From assembly GCA_036824005.1 (NCBI GenBank), contig DAITBA010000002.1:186001-250000 (forward strand): DNA of 64,000 nucleotides, in the 5' to 3' direction. Position numbers and translations under genes: made by a program. Of the stretch, positions 1 through 7,948 are shown in pieces (the stretch's first letter is position 1; every line of letters starts with the position of its first letter). This DNA comes from DAITBA01 sp036824005 (GTDB taxonomy: Bacteria > Pseudomonadota > Gammaproteobacteria > Burkholderiales > Rhodocyclaceae). The notes beneath the pieces were generated by a model. That model was not told where the DNA came from and made no database searches. It saw only the letters and a program-made list of their open reading frames with translations.

Positions 1-1
1 G

Positions 2-49
2 CTGACCGACAAGGGACGCGCACGGCTGGCCCAGGGAGACGGGCGGTGA
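2..49 (+). CDS. 3' end of an upstream gene (partial)
   Basis: The window opens inside a reading frame whose last residues are LTDKGRARLAQGDGR followed by TGA. Its stop overlaps the GTG start of hsdS, so the two genes are probably co-transcribed and translationally coupled. The tail resembles the end of winged-helix proteins (LTDKGRA-), but 15 residues are too few to name a family. Confidence 0.5.
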   Translation: MTDKGRARLAQGDGR

Positions 50-1476
50 TCGACGGCCTCAAGCCCTATCCGGCGATGAAGGACTCCGGCGTGGCGTGGC
101 TGGGGGATGTGCCGGAGCATTGGGAAGTGCTTCCCGCGCTCGCGGTCTACCGCCCGCGGCAGGTGAAGAACACCGGCATGATTGAGACAACCGTGCTCTC
201 CCTGAGTTATGGACGGATCATCGTCAAGCCGCCGGAGAAACTCCGTGGACTCGTCCCGGAGTCGTTCGAGACGTATCAGGTTGTTGATCCTGCGAACATC
301 ATCGTCCGCACGACCGACCTGCAGAACGACCAGACCAGCCTGCGGATCGGCCATTCGGCGCATCGCGGCATCATCACTTCGGCGTACATGTGCTTGGAGA
401 CTTTGCTACGGGTATCGAACGAGTTCGGCTATCAGTACCTGAACGCCTACGACCTGCTCAAGATCATCTACGGCTTCGGCTCGGGCCTGCGCCAGAACCT
501 GGACTTCAGCGACATCAAGCGGATGCCGGTATTGGTCCCACCCCTCCCCGAACAAGCCGCCATCGTCCGTTTCCTCGACCACGCGGACCGGCGGATTCGG
601 CGGTACATCCGCGCCAAGCAGAAGCTGATCAAGCTGCTGGAGGAGCAGAAGCAGGCCATTATCCACCGCGCGGTCACCCGCGGCCTCAACCCCGACGTCC
701 GCCTCAAGCCCTCCGGCGTGGAGTGGCTAGGGAATGTGCCGGAGCGCTGGGACGTTGTACGACTGAAATATGCGGCGTCGCAGATCGTTGATTGTCTGCA
801 TGCAACCCCGATCTATTCCGAGGTGGGCGCATTCCCGGCGATCCGCACCGCCGATATCTCTCCTGGTATCGTCCGGCTAGGTTCCGCCCGCCGGGTGGAC
901 GAGGATGTCTACTCCCGATGGACGCAGCGGCTCGAGCCGGTGGCCGGAGATATCCTCTACTCGCGGGAGGGCGAGCGGTTCGGAATCGCTGCTTGTGTTC
1001 CCGAAGGCGCTCGAGTGTGCATCTCACAGCGGATGATGGTTTTCCGCATCCGGCCGGAGCACAACTCGCGGTTCGTGATGTGGTTGCTCAACAGTCCACA
1101 GGTCTATGCCCAGGCAAATCAGGACGTCATGGGCTCGACTGCACCTCACGTAAATGTCTCGACGATTCGGAATTTCGCTCTTGCTCTTCCTGCGCGTCGT
1201 GAGCAGGACGAGATTGTCGACCACGTCGAAGCGGCAACCCTCGGCCTCTATCGAACAATAGAGGACGCCCAACGTGAGATCGTCCTGCTTCGCGAATACC
1301 GCACGCGCCTGATTGCCGACGTGGTCACCGGCAAGCTCGACGTCCGCGAGGCGGCGGCGCGGTTGCCGGATGAAATCGAGGAGCCCGAACCGCTCGACCA
1401 AGCCGAGGGCATGACGGAAAGTGAAGACGAATCGGCCACCGACCTCGATGCCACGCTGGAGGAGGCCGAGGCATGA
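46..1476 (+). CDS. hsdS: Type I restriction-modification specificity subunit S
   Basis: This 476-residue protein is the DNA-recognition subunit of a type I restriction enzyme. It shows the two-fold family layout: WLGDVPEHWEV opens the first target-recognition domain and WLGNVPERWDV (about residue 228) opens the second. Each domain is followed by a conserved helical spacer (PPLPEQAAIVRFLD near 170; AREQDEIVDHVE near 385). The GTG start overlaps the upstream stop and the 3' end overlaps the next gene by ATGA, so an operon is clear. The acidic tail (residues 440-476) is extra. The gene is intact although the methyltransferase partner in the same cluster is broken. Confidence 0.93.
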   Translation: MIDGLKPYPAMKDSGVAWLGDVPEHWEVLPALAVYRPRQVKNTGMIETTVLSLSYGRIIVKPPEKLRGLVPESFETYQVVDPANIIVRTTDLQNDQTSLRIGHSAHRGIITSAYMCLETLLRVSNEFGYQYLNAYDLLKIIYGFGSGLRQNLDFSDIKRMPVLVPPLPEQAAIVRFLDHADRRIRRYIRAKQKLIKLLEEQKQAIIHRAVTRGLNPDVRLKPSGVEWLGNVPERWDVVRLKYAASQIVDCLHATPIYSEVGAFPAIRTADISPGIVRLGSARRVDEDVYSRWTQRLEPVAGDILYSREGERFGIAACVPEGARVCISQRMMVFRIRPEHNSRFVMWLLNSPQVYAQANQDVMGSTAPHVNVSTIRNFALALPARREQDEIVDHVEAATLGLYRTIEDAQREIVLLREYRTRLIADVVTGKLDVREAAARLPDEIEEPEPLDQAEGMTESEDESATDLDATLEEAEA

Positions 1477-2972
1477 CCAGCGAGCGCCCCGCTGCCTATC
1501 TCATGAGCCTCGTGAACGAGCTGCGCGCGCTGCCGCGCGAGACGGAGTGGGTCGAGTTCAAGGTCAACGACGCCGAGCCGCAAGCGATCGGCGAGTACAT
1601 TTCGGCGCTCGCCAACGCGGCGGCGCTGGTGGGCAAGGCCTTCGCCTACATGGTCTGGGGTGTGCAGAACGACGACCATGCGGTGGTAGGCACGAGCTTT
1701 GATCCGGTCGCGGCGCGCGTGGGCAGCGAGGCTCTGGAGAATTGGCTGCTGCGGCTGCTTGAGCCCAAGATCGACTTCCGCTTCTTCCACGTCGCCGTGG
1801 AGGATCGCCCGGTGGTCCTGTTGGAGATCCACCGCGCGGCCCGCCATCCGGTGGCCTTTGCCGGCCAGGAGCACATCCGGGTCGGCAGCTACAAGAAGAA
1901 GCTGAAAGACTTCCCTGAGAAAGAGCGGGCGCTGTGGCGCCTCTTTGACCGCACGCCGTTCGAGGATGGCATCGCCAGCGAACGGATCAGCGCCGACGAG
2001 GTGCTGCGGCTGCTCGACTACCCGGCCTACTTCGATCTGCTCGAGCGTCCGCTGCCGGGGGAGCGCGAAGGCATCCTCGCCGCCCTGGCCGATGATCGGT
2101 TGATCCGCCGTAGCGACGCCGGCGGCTGGGACATCACGAACCTCGGCGCTATTCTGTTCGCCAAGCGACTGGATGCCATCCATGCGATGCGCCGCAAGGC
2201 AGTGCGCGTCATCCAGTATCGCGGCACGGGTCGCGTGGAAACGCTGAAGGAGCAGATCGGCAGCAAGGGCTATGCGTGCGGTTTCGAAGGTCTGGTCGCC
2301 TACATCAACGGCCTGCTTCCGGCCAATGAGGTCATCGGCAAGGCGCTGCGCAAGAGCGTGCCGATGTACCCCGAGCTGGCGGTTCGCGAGCTGGTGGCGA
2401 ACGCGCTGATCCATCAGGACTTCTTCGTCACCGGCGCCGGGCCGTTGGTGGAGATATTCGACGATCGCATCGAGATCACGAATCCGGGCGAGCCGCTGGT
2501 CGATACCCAGCGCTTCGTGGACACGCCGCCCAGGTCGCGCAACGAAGCCCTCGCCTCGCTGATGCGCCGCTTCCGCATCTGCGAGGAGCGTGGCAGCGGC
2601 ATCGACAAGGTGGTGTTCCAGGTCGAGCTGTTCCAGTTGCCCGCTCCCTTGTTCGAGCAGCCGGAGGGTTTCACGCGGGCGGTGCTGTTCGCGCACAAAC
2701 CGCTGACCGCCATGGACCGGGCCGAGCGCGTGCGGGCGTGCTATCTGCATGCCTGCCTGCGCTACGTGATGCGACAACCGATGACCAACACTTCGTTGCG
2801 CGTGCGCTTCGGCATCGCCGAGAAGAACGCCTCCGTCGCCTCCCGGCTGCTCAACGAGGCGGTCGAGGCCGGCCGGATCGCGATTGAGGATCCCGCGGTT
2901 GGAACCCGGGCGCGGAGCTACTTGCCGTTCTGGGCCGCTCCGGCCCGGCCGCAGGCGGCGGGGAATGCTTGA
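1473..2972 (+). CDS. AlbA_2 (Schlafen-like) ATP-binding protein of the restriction operon
   Basis: This 499-residue protein has an N-terminal AlbA_2 domain (residues 15-130, with ETEWVEFKVN and a GKAFAYMVWGV stretch). A GHKL-type ATPase-like region follows (VRELVANALIHQDFF near 305, then EITNPGEP and ERGSGIDK), and a winged-helix-like C-terminus completes it. This architecture is often encoded between type I restriction genes and is annotated as a putative transcriptional regulator. Its exact job is not established. The ATG overlaps the hsdS stop (ATGA), and the 3' end overlaps a small ORF leading into hsdR. Confidence 0.85.
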   Translation: MTSERPAAYLMSLVNELRALPRETEWVEFKVNDAEPQAIGEYISALANAAALVGKAFAYMVWGVQNDDHAVVGTSFDPVAARVGSEALENWLLRLLEPKIDFRFFHVAVEDRPVVLLEIHRAARHPVAFAGQEHIRVGSYKKKLKDFPEKERALWRLFDRTPFEDGIASERISADEVLRLLDYPAYFDLLERPLPGEREGILAALADDRLIRRSDAGGWDITNLGAILFAKRLDAIHAMRRKAVRVIQYRGTGRVETLKEQIGSKGYACGFEGLVAYINGLLPANEVIGKALRKSVPMYPELAVRELVANALIHQDFFVTGAGPLVEIFDDRIEITNPGEPLVDTQRFVDTPPRSRNEALASLMRRFRICEERGSGIDKVVFQVELFQLPAPLFEQPEGFTRAVLFAHKPLTAMDRAERVRACYLHACLRYVMRQPMTNTSLRVRFGIAEKNASVASRLLNEAVEAGRIAIEDPAVGTRARSYLPFWAAPARPQAAGNA

Positions 2973-3106
2973 TGGCAGCGCGGCAGATCGGCGACGCGAC
3001 GCCGCAGATAGTGGATAACTCGTTGATTGGTATGGGTTTTTTCGACAGGCCGTTGTTTGACGGTTGCTTGATCGGGGCCCGTCCGCACTCGGAGCGCTGG
3101 ACTTGA
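2972..3106 (+). CDS. Small coupled ORF between the AlbA_2 gene and hsdR (44 aa)
   Basis: An ATG frame starts on the last base of the AlbA_2 stop (TGATG) and ends with a TGA overlapping the TTG start proposed for hsdR (TTGA). It encodes 44 residues beginning MAARQIGDATPQ. No family is recognised. The overlaps at both ends suggest it could at least serve as a translational relay that keeps ribosomes moving into hsdR. It may equally be a chance frame in a 130-base spacer. Confidence 0.3.
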   Translation: MAARQIGDATPQIVDNSLIGMGFFDRPLFDGCLIGARPHSERWT

Positions 3107-6100
3107 CGACCGACACCTCCGAACGCGGCCTGGAGCGTCTTATCTGCGTCGCGCTCACCGGCGACCCTTGCGAGCCCGGTGCGGTGCCGCGCGACGTGGC
3201 GCAGGAACGACCCGCCGCCCACAGCGCCGGCTGGGTGGGCGGCGAGCCCGCCGACTACGATCGCGAGTACTGCGTCGATCTGCGGCAGCTCGCCGTGTTC
3301 TTGCGCCGCACGCAGCGCGAGGTCGCCGATGCGCTCGACCTCGACCACGAAGGCCCCACCCGGCGCAAGTTCCTCGCCCGCCTGCAAGGCGAGATCAGCA
3401 AGCGCGGCACGATCGACGTGCTGCGCCACGGGCTCAAGCACGGGCCGCACCACATCGACCTGTTCTACGGCACGCCCTCGCCGGGAAACTCCAAGGCGGA
3501 AGAGCGGTTCGCGGCGAACCGCTTCAGCGTCACACGCCAGCTCCGTTACAGCCGCGACGAGACGCAGCGCGCGCTCGATCTGGGCCTGTTCATCAACGGT
3601 CTGCCGGTCGCCACCTTCGAGCTGAAGAACAGCCTGACCAAGCAGACGGTGGAAGACGCCGTCCAGCAATACCAGCGCGACCGCGATCCGCGCGAGAAGC
3701 TGTTCGAGTTCGGGCGCTGCGTAGTGCACTTCGCGGTGGACGACCACGAGGTGCGCTTCTGCACGCACCTGAAGGGCAAGGGCTCGTGGTTCCTGCCGTT
3801 CAACCTGGGCTGGAACGACGGCGCCGGCAACCCGCCCAACCCGAACGGCCTCAAGACCGACTACCTCTGGAAGCGCGTCCTCACCCGCGCGGGCCTGACG
3901 GACATCCTGGAGAACTACGCGCAGGTCGTCGAGACCAAGGACGAGAAGACCGGCAGAAAGAAGGCGCTGCAGATCTGGCCGCGCTATCACCAGCTCGACG
4001 TGGTGCGCCGGCTGCTCGCCGACGCGCGGGCGAACGGCGCGGGCCGGCGCTATCTGATCCAGCACTCGGCGGGCAGCGGCAAATCGAACTCGATTGCCTG
4101 GCTGGCGCACCAGCTCATCGGCCTCGCGAAGGACGGGGCCACGGTGTTCGACTCGATCATCGTCGTCACCGACCGGCGCATCCTCGATCAGCAGATCCGC
4201 GACACGATCAAGCAGTTCGCGCAGGTGGGCGCCACGGTCGGCCACGCGGAGCATTCGGGCGACCTGCGCAAGTTCATCGCCGAGGGGAAGAAGATCATCA
4301 TCTCCACGGTGCAGAAGTTCCCGTTCATCCTCGACGAGATCGGGGCCGAGCACCGCGGGCGGCGCTTCGCCATCGTCATCGACGAGGCGCACTCGAGTCA
4401 GGGCGGGCGCACGTCGGCGGCGGTGTCGATGGCACTCTCCGCGGCGGGCACCGAAGACGACGACGAGACGCTGGAGGACAGAATTAACCGGCTGATGGAG
4501 GCCAAGAAGCTGCTGGCGAACGCCAGCTACTTCGCCTTCACCGCCACGCCCAAGAACAAGACGTTGGAGATCTTTGGCGAACCCGACCCGCAGGCCGACG
4601 GCACGGTGAAGCACCAGCCGTTCCACAGCTACACGATGAAGCAGGCGATCCAGGAAGGCTTCATCCTGGACGTGCTCAAGCACTACACGCCGGTCGACAG
4701 CTACTACAAGCTCGTCAAGAAGGTCGAGGGCGACCCGGAATTCGACACCAAGCGGGCGAAGAAGAAGCTGCGCCGCTACGTCGAAAGCCACGACCACGCG
4801 ATCCGGCTCAAGGCCGAGATCATGGTGGACCACTTCCACGAGCAGGTGCTGGCGCTGAACAAGATCGGCGGCGAGGCGCGGGCGATGGTGGTCACCAGCG
4901 GCATCGAGCGCGCGATCCAGTACTTCCACGCCGTGCGCGACTACCTGGCCGAACGCAAGAGCCCCTGCCGGGCGATCGTCGCCTTCTCCGGCGAGCACGA
5001 GTTCGGCGGCGCCAAGGTGACCGAGGCGTCGCTCAACGGCTTTCCTTCCAGCCAGATCGCCGACAAGATCCAGCAGGACCCGTACCGCTTCCTGATCTGC
5101 GCCGACAAGTTCCAGACCGGCTACGACGAGCCGCTGCTGCACACGATGTACGTGGACAAGCAGCTCTCGGGCATCAAGGCGGTGCAGACGCTGTCGCGCC
5201 TGAATCGCGCGCACCCGAAGAAGCACGACGTGTTCGTGCTCGATTTCATGAACGACGCGGACACGATCCAGCAGGCGTTCGCCGACTACTACCGGACGAC
5301 GATCCTGGCCGAGGAGACCGACCCGAACAAGCTGCACGACCTCAAGAGCGCGCTCGATGGCTACCAGGTCTATGCCGCCGCGCAGATTGACGAGTTCGCG
5401 GCCTTGTACCTCGGCGGGGCGGACCGCGACCGGCTCGATCCGATCCTCGATGCCTGCGTGGCCGACTACCGCGAGCGGCTGGACGAAGACGGGCAGGTGG
5501 ACTTCAAGGGGAAGGCGAAGGCTTTCCTGCGCACCTATGGGTTTCTCTCGTCGATCCTACCGTACACGAACGCCGGGTGGGAGAAGCTCTCGATCTTCCT
5601 GACCTTTCTCGTGCCGAAGCTGCCGGCGCCGGTGGAGGAGGATCTGGCGAAGGGCATCCTGGAAGCGATCGACATGGACAGCTACCGCGTCGAGAAGCAG
5701 GCGGCGGCCAGAATCCAGCTTCCCGACGCCGATGCCGAGATCGAGCCCGTGCCCACAGCGGGCGGCGGCCGCAAGCCGGAACCCGAGCTGGACCGGCTCT
5801 CGAACATTCTCAAGGCGTTCAATGACCAGTTCGGCAATATCCCCTGGTCGGACGCCGACCGGGTGCACAAGCTGATCACCGAGGACATTCCGCAGCGCGT
5901 GTCGGCGGACAAGGCATACCAGAACGCACGCCAGAACTCGGACAAGCAGAACGCCCGCATCGAGCATGACAAGGCGCTCGCGCGCGTGATGACGGCAGTG
6001 CTGAAGGACGACACGGAACTGTTCAAGCAGTTCATGGACAACGAGTCGTTCAGGCGGTGGCTGACGGATACGGTGTTCGGGTTGACTTATGAGCAGTCGG

Positions 6101-6114
6101 GCGTTGGCAGCTGA
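3103..6114 (+). CDS. hsdR: Type I restriction endonuclease subunit R
   Basis: HsdR is the ATP-driven translocase and nuclease of a type I system. From TTG 3103 it is 1003 residues. The N-terminal nuclease domain has FELKN near residue 172 (E-x-K catalytic pair). The SF2 motor follows with Walker A AGSGKS (~323), the DEAH box IDEAHSSQGG (~426) and FTATPKN (~480), then a helical C-terminus. TTG 3103 is preferred over TTG 3064 because GGAG lies eight bases upstream and the overlap with the preceding frame is TTGA. It looks intact, but without functional HsdM it should not be able to cut. Confidence 0.92.
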   Translation: MTTDTSERGLERLICVALTGDPCEPGAVPRDVAQERPAAHSAGWVGGEPADYDREYCVDLRQLAVFLRRTQREVADALDLDHEGPTRRKFLARLQGEISKRGTIDVLRHGLKHGPHHIDLFYGTPSPGNSKAEERFAANRFSVTRQLRYSRDETQRALDLGLFINGLPVATFELKNSLTKQTVEDAVQQYQRDRDPREKLFEFGRCVVHFAVDDHEVRFCTHLKGKGSWFLPFNLGWNDGAGNPPNPNGLKTDYLWKRVLTRAGLTDILENYAQVVETKDEKTGRKKALQIWPRYHQLDVVRRLLADARANGAGRRYLIQHSAGSGKSNSIAWLAHQLIGLAKDGATVFDSIIVVTDRRILDQQIRDTIKQFAQVGATVGHAEHSGDLRKFIAEGKKIIISTVQKFPFILDEIGAEHRGRRFAIVIDEAHSSQGGRTSAAVSMALSAAGTEDDDETLEDRINRLMEAKKLLANASYFAFTATPKNKTLEIFGEPDPQADGTVKHQPFHSYTMKQAIQEGFILDVLKHYTPVDSYYKLVKKVEGDPEFDTKRAKKKLRRYVESHDHAIRLKAEIMVDHFHEQVLALNKIGGEARAMVVTSGIERAIQYFHAVRDYLAERKSPCRAIVAFSGEHEFGGAKVTEASLNGFPSSQIADKIQQDPYRFLICADKFQTGYDEPLLHTMYVDKQLSGIKAVQTLSRLNRAHPKKHDVFVLDFMNDADTIQQAFADYYRTTILAEETDPNKLHDLKSALDGYQVYAAAQIDEFAALYLGGADRDRLDPILDACVADYRERLDEDGQVDFKGKAKAFLRTYGFLSSILPYTNAGWEKLSIFLTFLVPKLPAPVEEDLAKGILEAIDMDSYRVEKQAAARIQLPDADAEIEPVPTAGGGRKPEPELDRLSNILKAFNDQFGNIPWSDADRVHKLITEDIPQRVSADKAYQNARQNSDKQNARIEHDKALARVMTAVLKDDTELFKQFMDNESFRRWLTDTVFGLTYEQSGVGS

Positions 6115-6814
6115 GCGCCAGCAGGTGGAAGAACTGGGCAGGCAGCCGGGTACGCTGGCGCTGATCTTCGGCAAGGCACAGAACAAGTTCCAGGACCCGG
6201 CCAAGCTGCGGCGCGTGATCGTCGACCTGATCGACGCCGAGAACTGGTCGGCGATGGGCGCCGACGTGAAGGGCGACGCCTACGAAGGCCTGCTGGAGCG
6301 CAACGCGCAGGACATCAAGTCCGGCGCCGGCCAGTACTTCACGCCGCGCGCGCTGATCCAGGCGATGGTGGACTGCATTGCGCCCAGGCCCGGCGAGCTG
6401 ATCTGCGACCCGGCCTGCGGCACCGGCGGCTGTCTGTTCGCCGCGCACCAGTACCTCACGCAGCACTACCCCAACCTCACCCGCGACGAGAAGCGCCACC
6501 TCAAGGAAGGCGCGTTTCGCCTCATTTGCGTGGATGCGGAACTGGTGCAGGCCACCGCGCGCGTGTGCGCGATGAACCTGATGCTGCACGCTCATTTGGC
6601 AAATGCGGGCTCCGAGAAGAGCGTGCCCGTCAAGGTGGCCGACGCGCTTGCGGCCGACCCCGGCGAGCGCTTCGACGTGGTGCTGGCCAACCCGCCGTTC
6701 GGCAAGAAGAGCAGCACGATGATCGTCGGCGAGGACGGCAAGACCTCCACCGAGAAGGACATCGTCGAGCGCGACGACTTCTGGGCCACCACCAGCAACA
6801 AGCAGCTCAACTTT

Positions 6815-6885
6815 GGCTTCGGCCGGCGCGTTCCGCGCCTTAACGTTCGCTGCGCTCACGTGAGCCTCCGCCGCAACTTCGTTGT
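6815..6885 (+). repeat. ~70-bp double-hairpin element inserted in hsdM (copy 1)
   Basis: This 71-bp segment splits the HsdM codons for NF and VQHIK. It contains the hairpin GGCGC-GTTCC-GCGCC and a second, imperfect one (AACGT...ACGTGA). Its sequence closely matches the reverse complement of 7556-7624. Deleting it joins AAC TTT to GTG CAG CAC in the correct HsdM frame. Confidence 0.8.
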
Positions 6886-7065
6886 GTGCAGCACATCAAG
6901 ACGCTGCTCAAGGCCCACGGCCGCGCCGCGGTGGTGGTGCCCGACAACGTGTTGTTCGAAGGTCGGGATGGGCGTCGGGGGCTCCCGAGCCGCTACAGGC
7001 TTCTCCCGCACCCCGGACTGCGACCGAGGTCGGCTTCGATCCCATCCCTCGTGCGCCGCTCCGGG

Positions 7066-7093
7066 GTCGCATCCCCGCGAGCGGGGCCCCTGC
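7066..7093 (+). repeat. 28-bp palindromic direct repeat, copy 1
   Basis: This 28-base unit recurs exactly at 7127-7154. Its core is the palindrome CCCCGC-GA-GCGGGG. Both copies lie in the second insertion of hsdM, which also introduces the TAA stop. Confidence 0.85.
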
Positions 7094-7126
7094 CCATTCC
7101 GTAATCTCCCGGCGGCCGGTATCGAC

Positions 7127-7154
7127 GTCGCATCCCCGCGAGCGGGGCCCCTGC
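7127..7154 (+). repeat. 28-bp palindromic direct repeat, copy 2
   Basis: This copy is identical to 7066-7093 and lies 33 bases after that copy ends. It is a REP-like palindrome rather than a CRISPR unit: there are only two copies, they sit inside a coding gene, and no cas gene is nearby. Confidence 0.85.
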
Positions 7155-7437
7155 TCTGCCCTGCGCGTCGCCCAGCGAGACCATCCGCCGCAAGCTCATG
7201 CACGAGTGCGACGTGCACACCCTGCTGCGCCTGCCAACGGGCCTCTTCTACGCGCAGGGCGTGAAGGCCAACGTGATCTTCTTCGACAAGAAGCCGGCCA
7301 GCGAGACGCCGTGGACGAAGAAACTCTGGATCTACGACCTGCGCACCAACAAGCACTTCACGCTGAAGACCAATCCGCTCAAGCGCGCGGATCTGGACGA
7401 GTTTGTCGGGCTATATCAGGGGCGGAAGGCGGGGGAG

Positions 7438-7461
7438 GTCGCGACTGGCGTCGCTCCTACA
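7438..7461 (-). repeat. GTAG-headed REP-like element inside hsdM
   Basis: On the minus strand this reads TGTAGGAGCGACGCCAGTCG and continues CGAC. The GTAG head followed by a GCGAC/GTCGC hairpin is the form of REP sequences mobilised by RAYT (TnpA-REP) transposases. It lies within an in-frame insert of about 42 bases (7429-7470), so the hsdM fragment stays open through it. Confidence 0.7.
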
Positions 7462-7555
7462 GGGGGAAATCGGCATCAGCGGCAGGCGACCTGGAGCGCC
7501 GAGAACCCGGACGGTCGCTGGCGCGTGTACGAGTACGACGAGCTGGTGGCGCGCG

Positions 7556-7624
7556 AAAACGCAGTTTCGGTGGAGGCTAACGTCGGCAACGCCGACGTTA
7601 AGGCGCGTAGCGCCGGCCGGAGCC
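7556..7624 (-). repeat. ~70-bp double-hairpin element inserted in hsdM (copy 2, inverted)
   Basis: This 69-bp element matches copy 1 (6815-6885) in inverted orientation. Its hairpins are GGCGC/GCGCC and AACGTCGGC/GCCGACGTT. Because its length is a multiple of three, the frame is kept. Removing it restores the canonical HsdM string VARDKASLDIFWLKD exactly. Confidence 0.85.
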
Positions 7625-7948
7625 ACAAGGCGAGCCTGGACATCTTCTGGCTCAAGGACGAATCGCTCGCCGACTCCGACAACCTGCCGCCGCCGGAGGT
7701 GATTGCACAGGAGATCGTCGACGACCTGGAGGCGGCGTTGGAGCAGTTTCGGTTGATTGCGGGGGATTTGAACGGCGCCGATACATCCACCGGCGCATGA
7801 GCGGACGCAGACCGCGCGCAAGCGCTGCAGCAGGCGGTGCTGGCACGGGACTCCTTTCGGACAGTCTGGCGATATCAGGCAAACTGAAGTTGCCTTGATA
7901 CGATCAATCAGAGAAAATCTATTTATCTTGATTGACTGACCTGACGCC

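Larger units (their letters stand above)
6089..7800 (+). pseudogene. hsdM: Type I N6-adenine DNA methyltransferase subunit M, disrupted
   Basis: Methyltransferase motifs are clear: SGAGQYFTPR, the SAM motif DPACGTGG (~108) and catalytic NPPF (~201). The protein then resumes as QHIKTLLKAHGRAAVV and later LLRLPTGLFYAQGVKAN through IFWLKDESL. The gene is broken in several ways. About 90 N-terminal residues usual in HsdM are missing. A 71-bp palindromic insert at 6815-6885 shifts the frame. A second insert (about 6964-7176) carries an in-frame TAA at 7102. Two further inserts (about 7429-7470 and 7556-7624) keep the frame open. The 5' end overlaps hsdR. Confidence 0.9.

Noticed and set aside
1248..5337. 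Long open frames on the minus strand opposite hsdS, the AlbA_2 gene and hsdR.
   Set aside because: They are out-of-frame shadows of GC-rich coding DNA: Arg/Val/Ala/Leu-rich products without domains, while the plus-strand genes have clear motifs over the same bases.
7066..7154. Two 28-bp repeats with a 33-bp spacer look like a short CRISPR array.
   Set aside because: Only two units, the repeat is an internal palindrome, it lies within a broken hsdM gene, and there are no cas genes or further repeats nearby.
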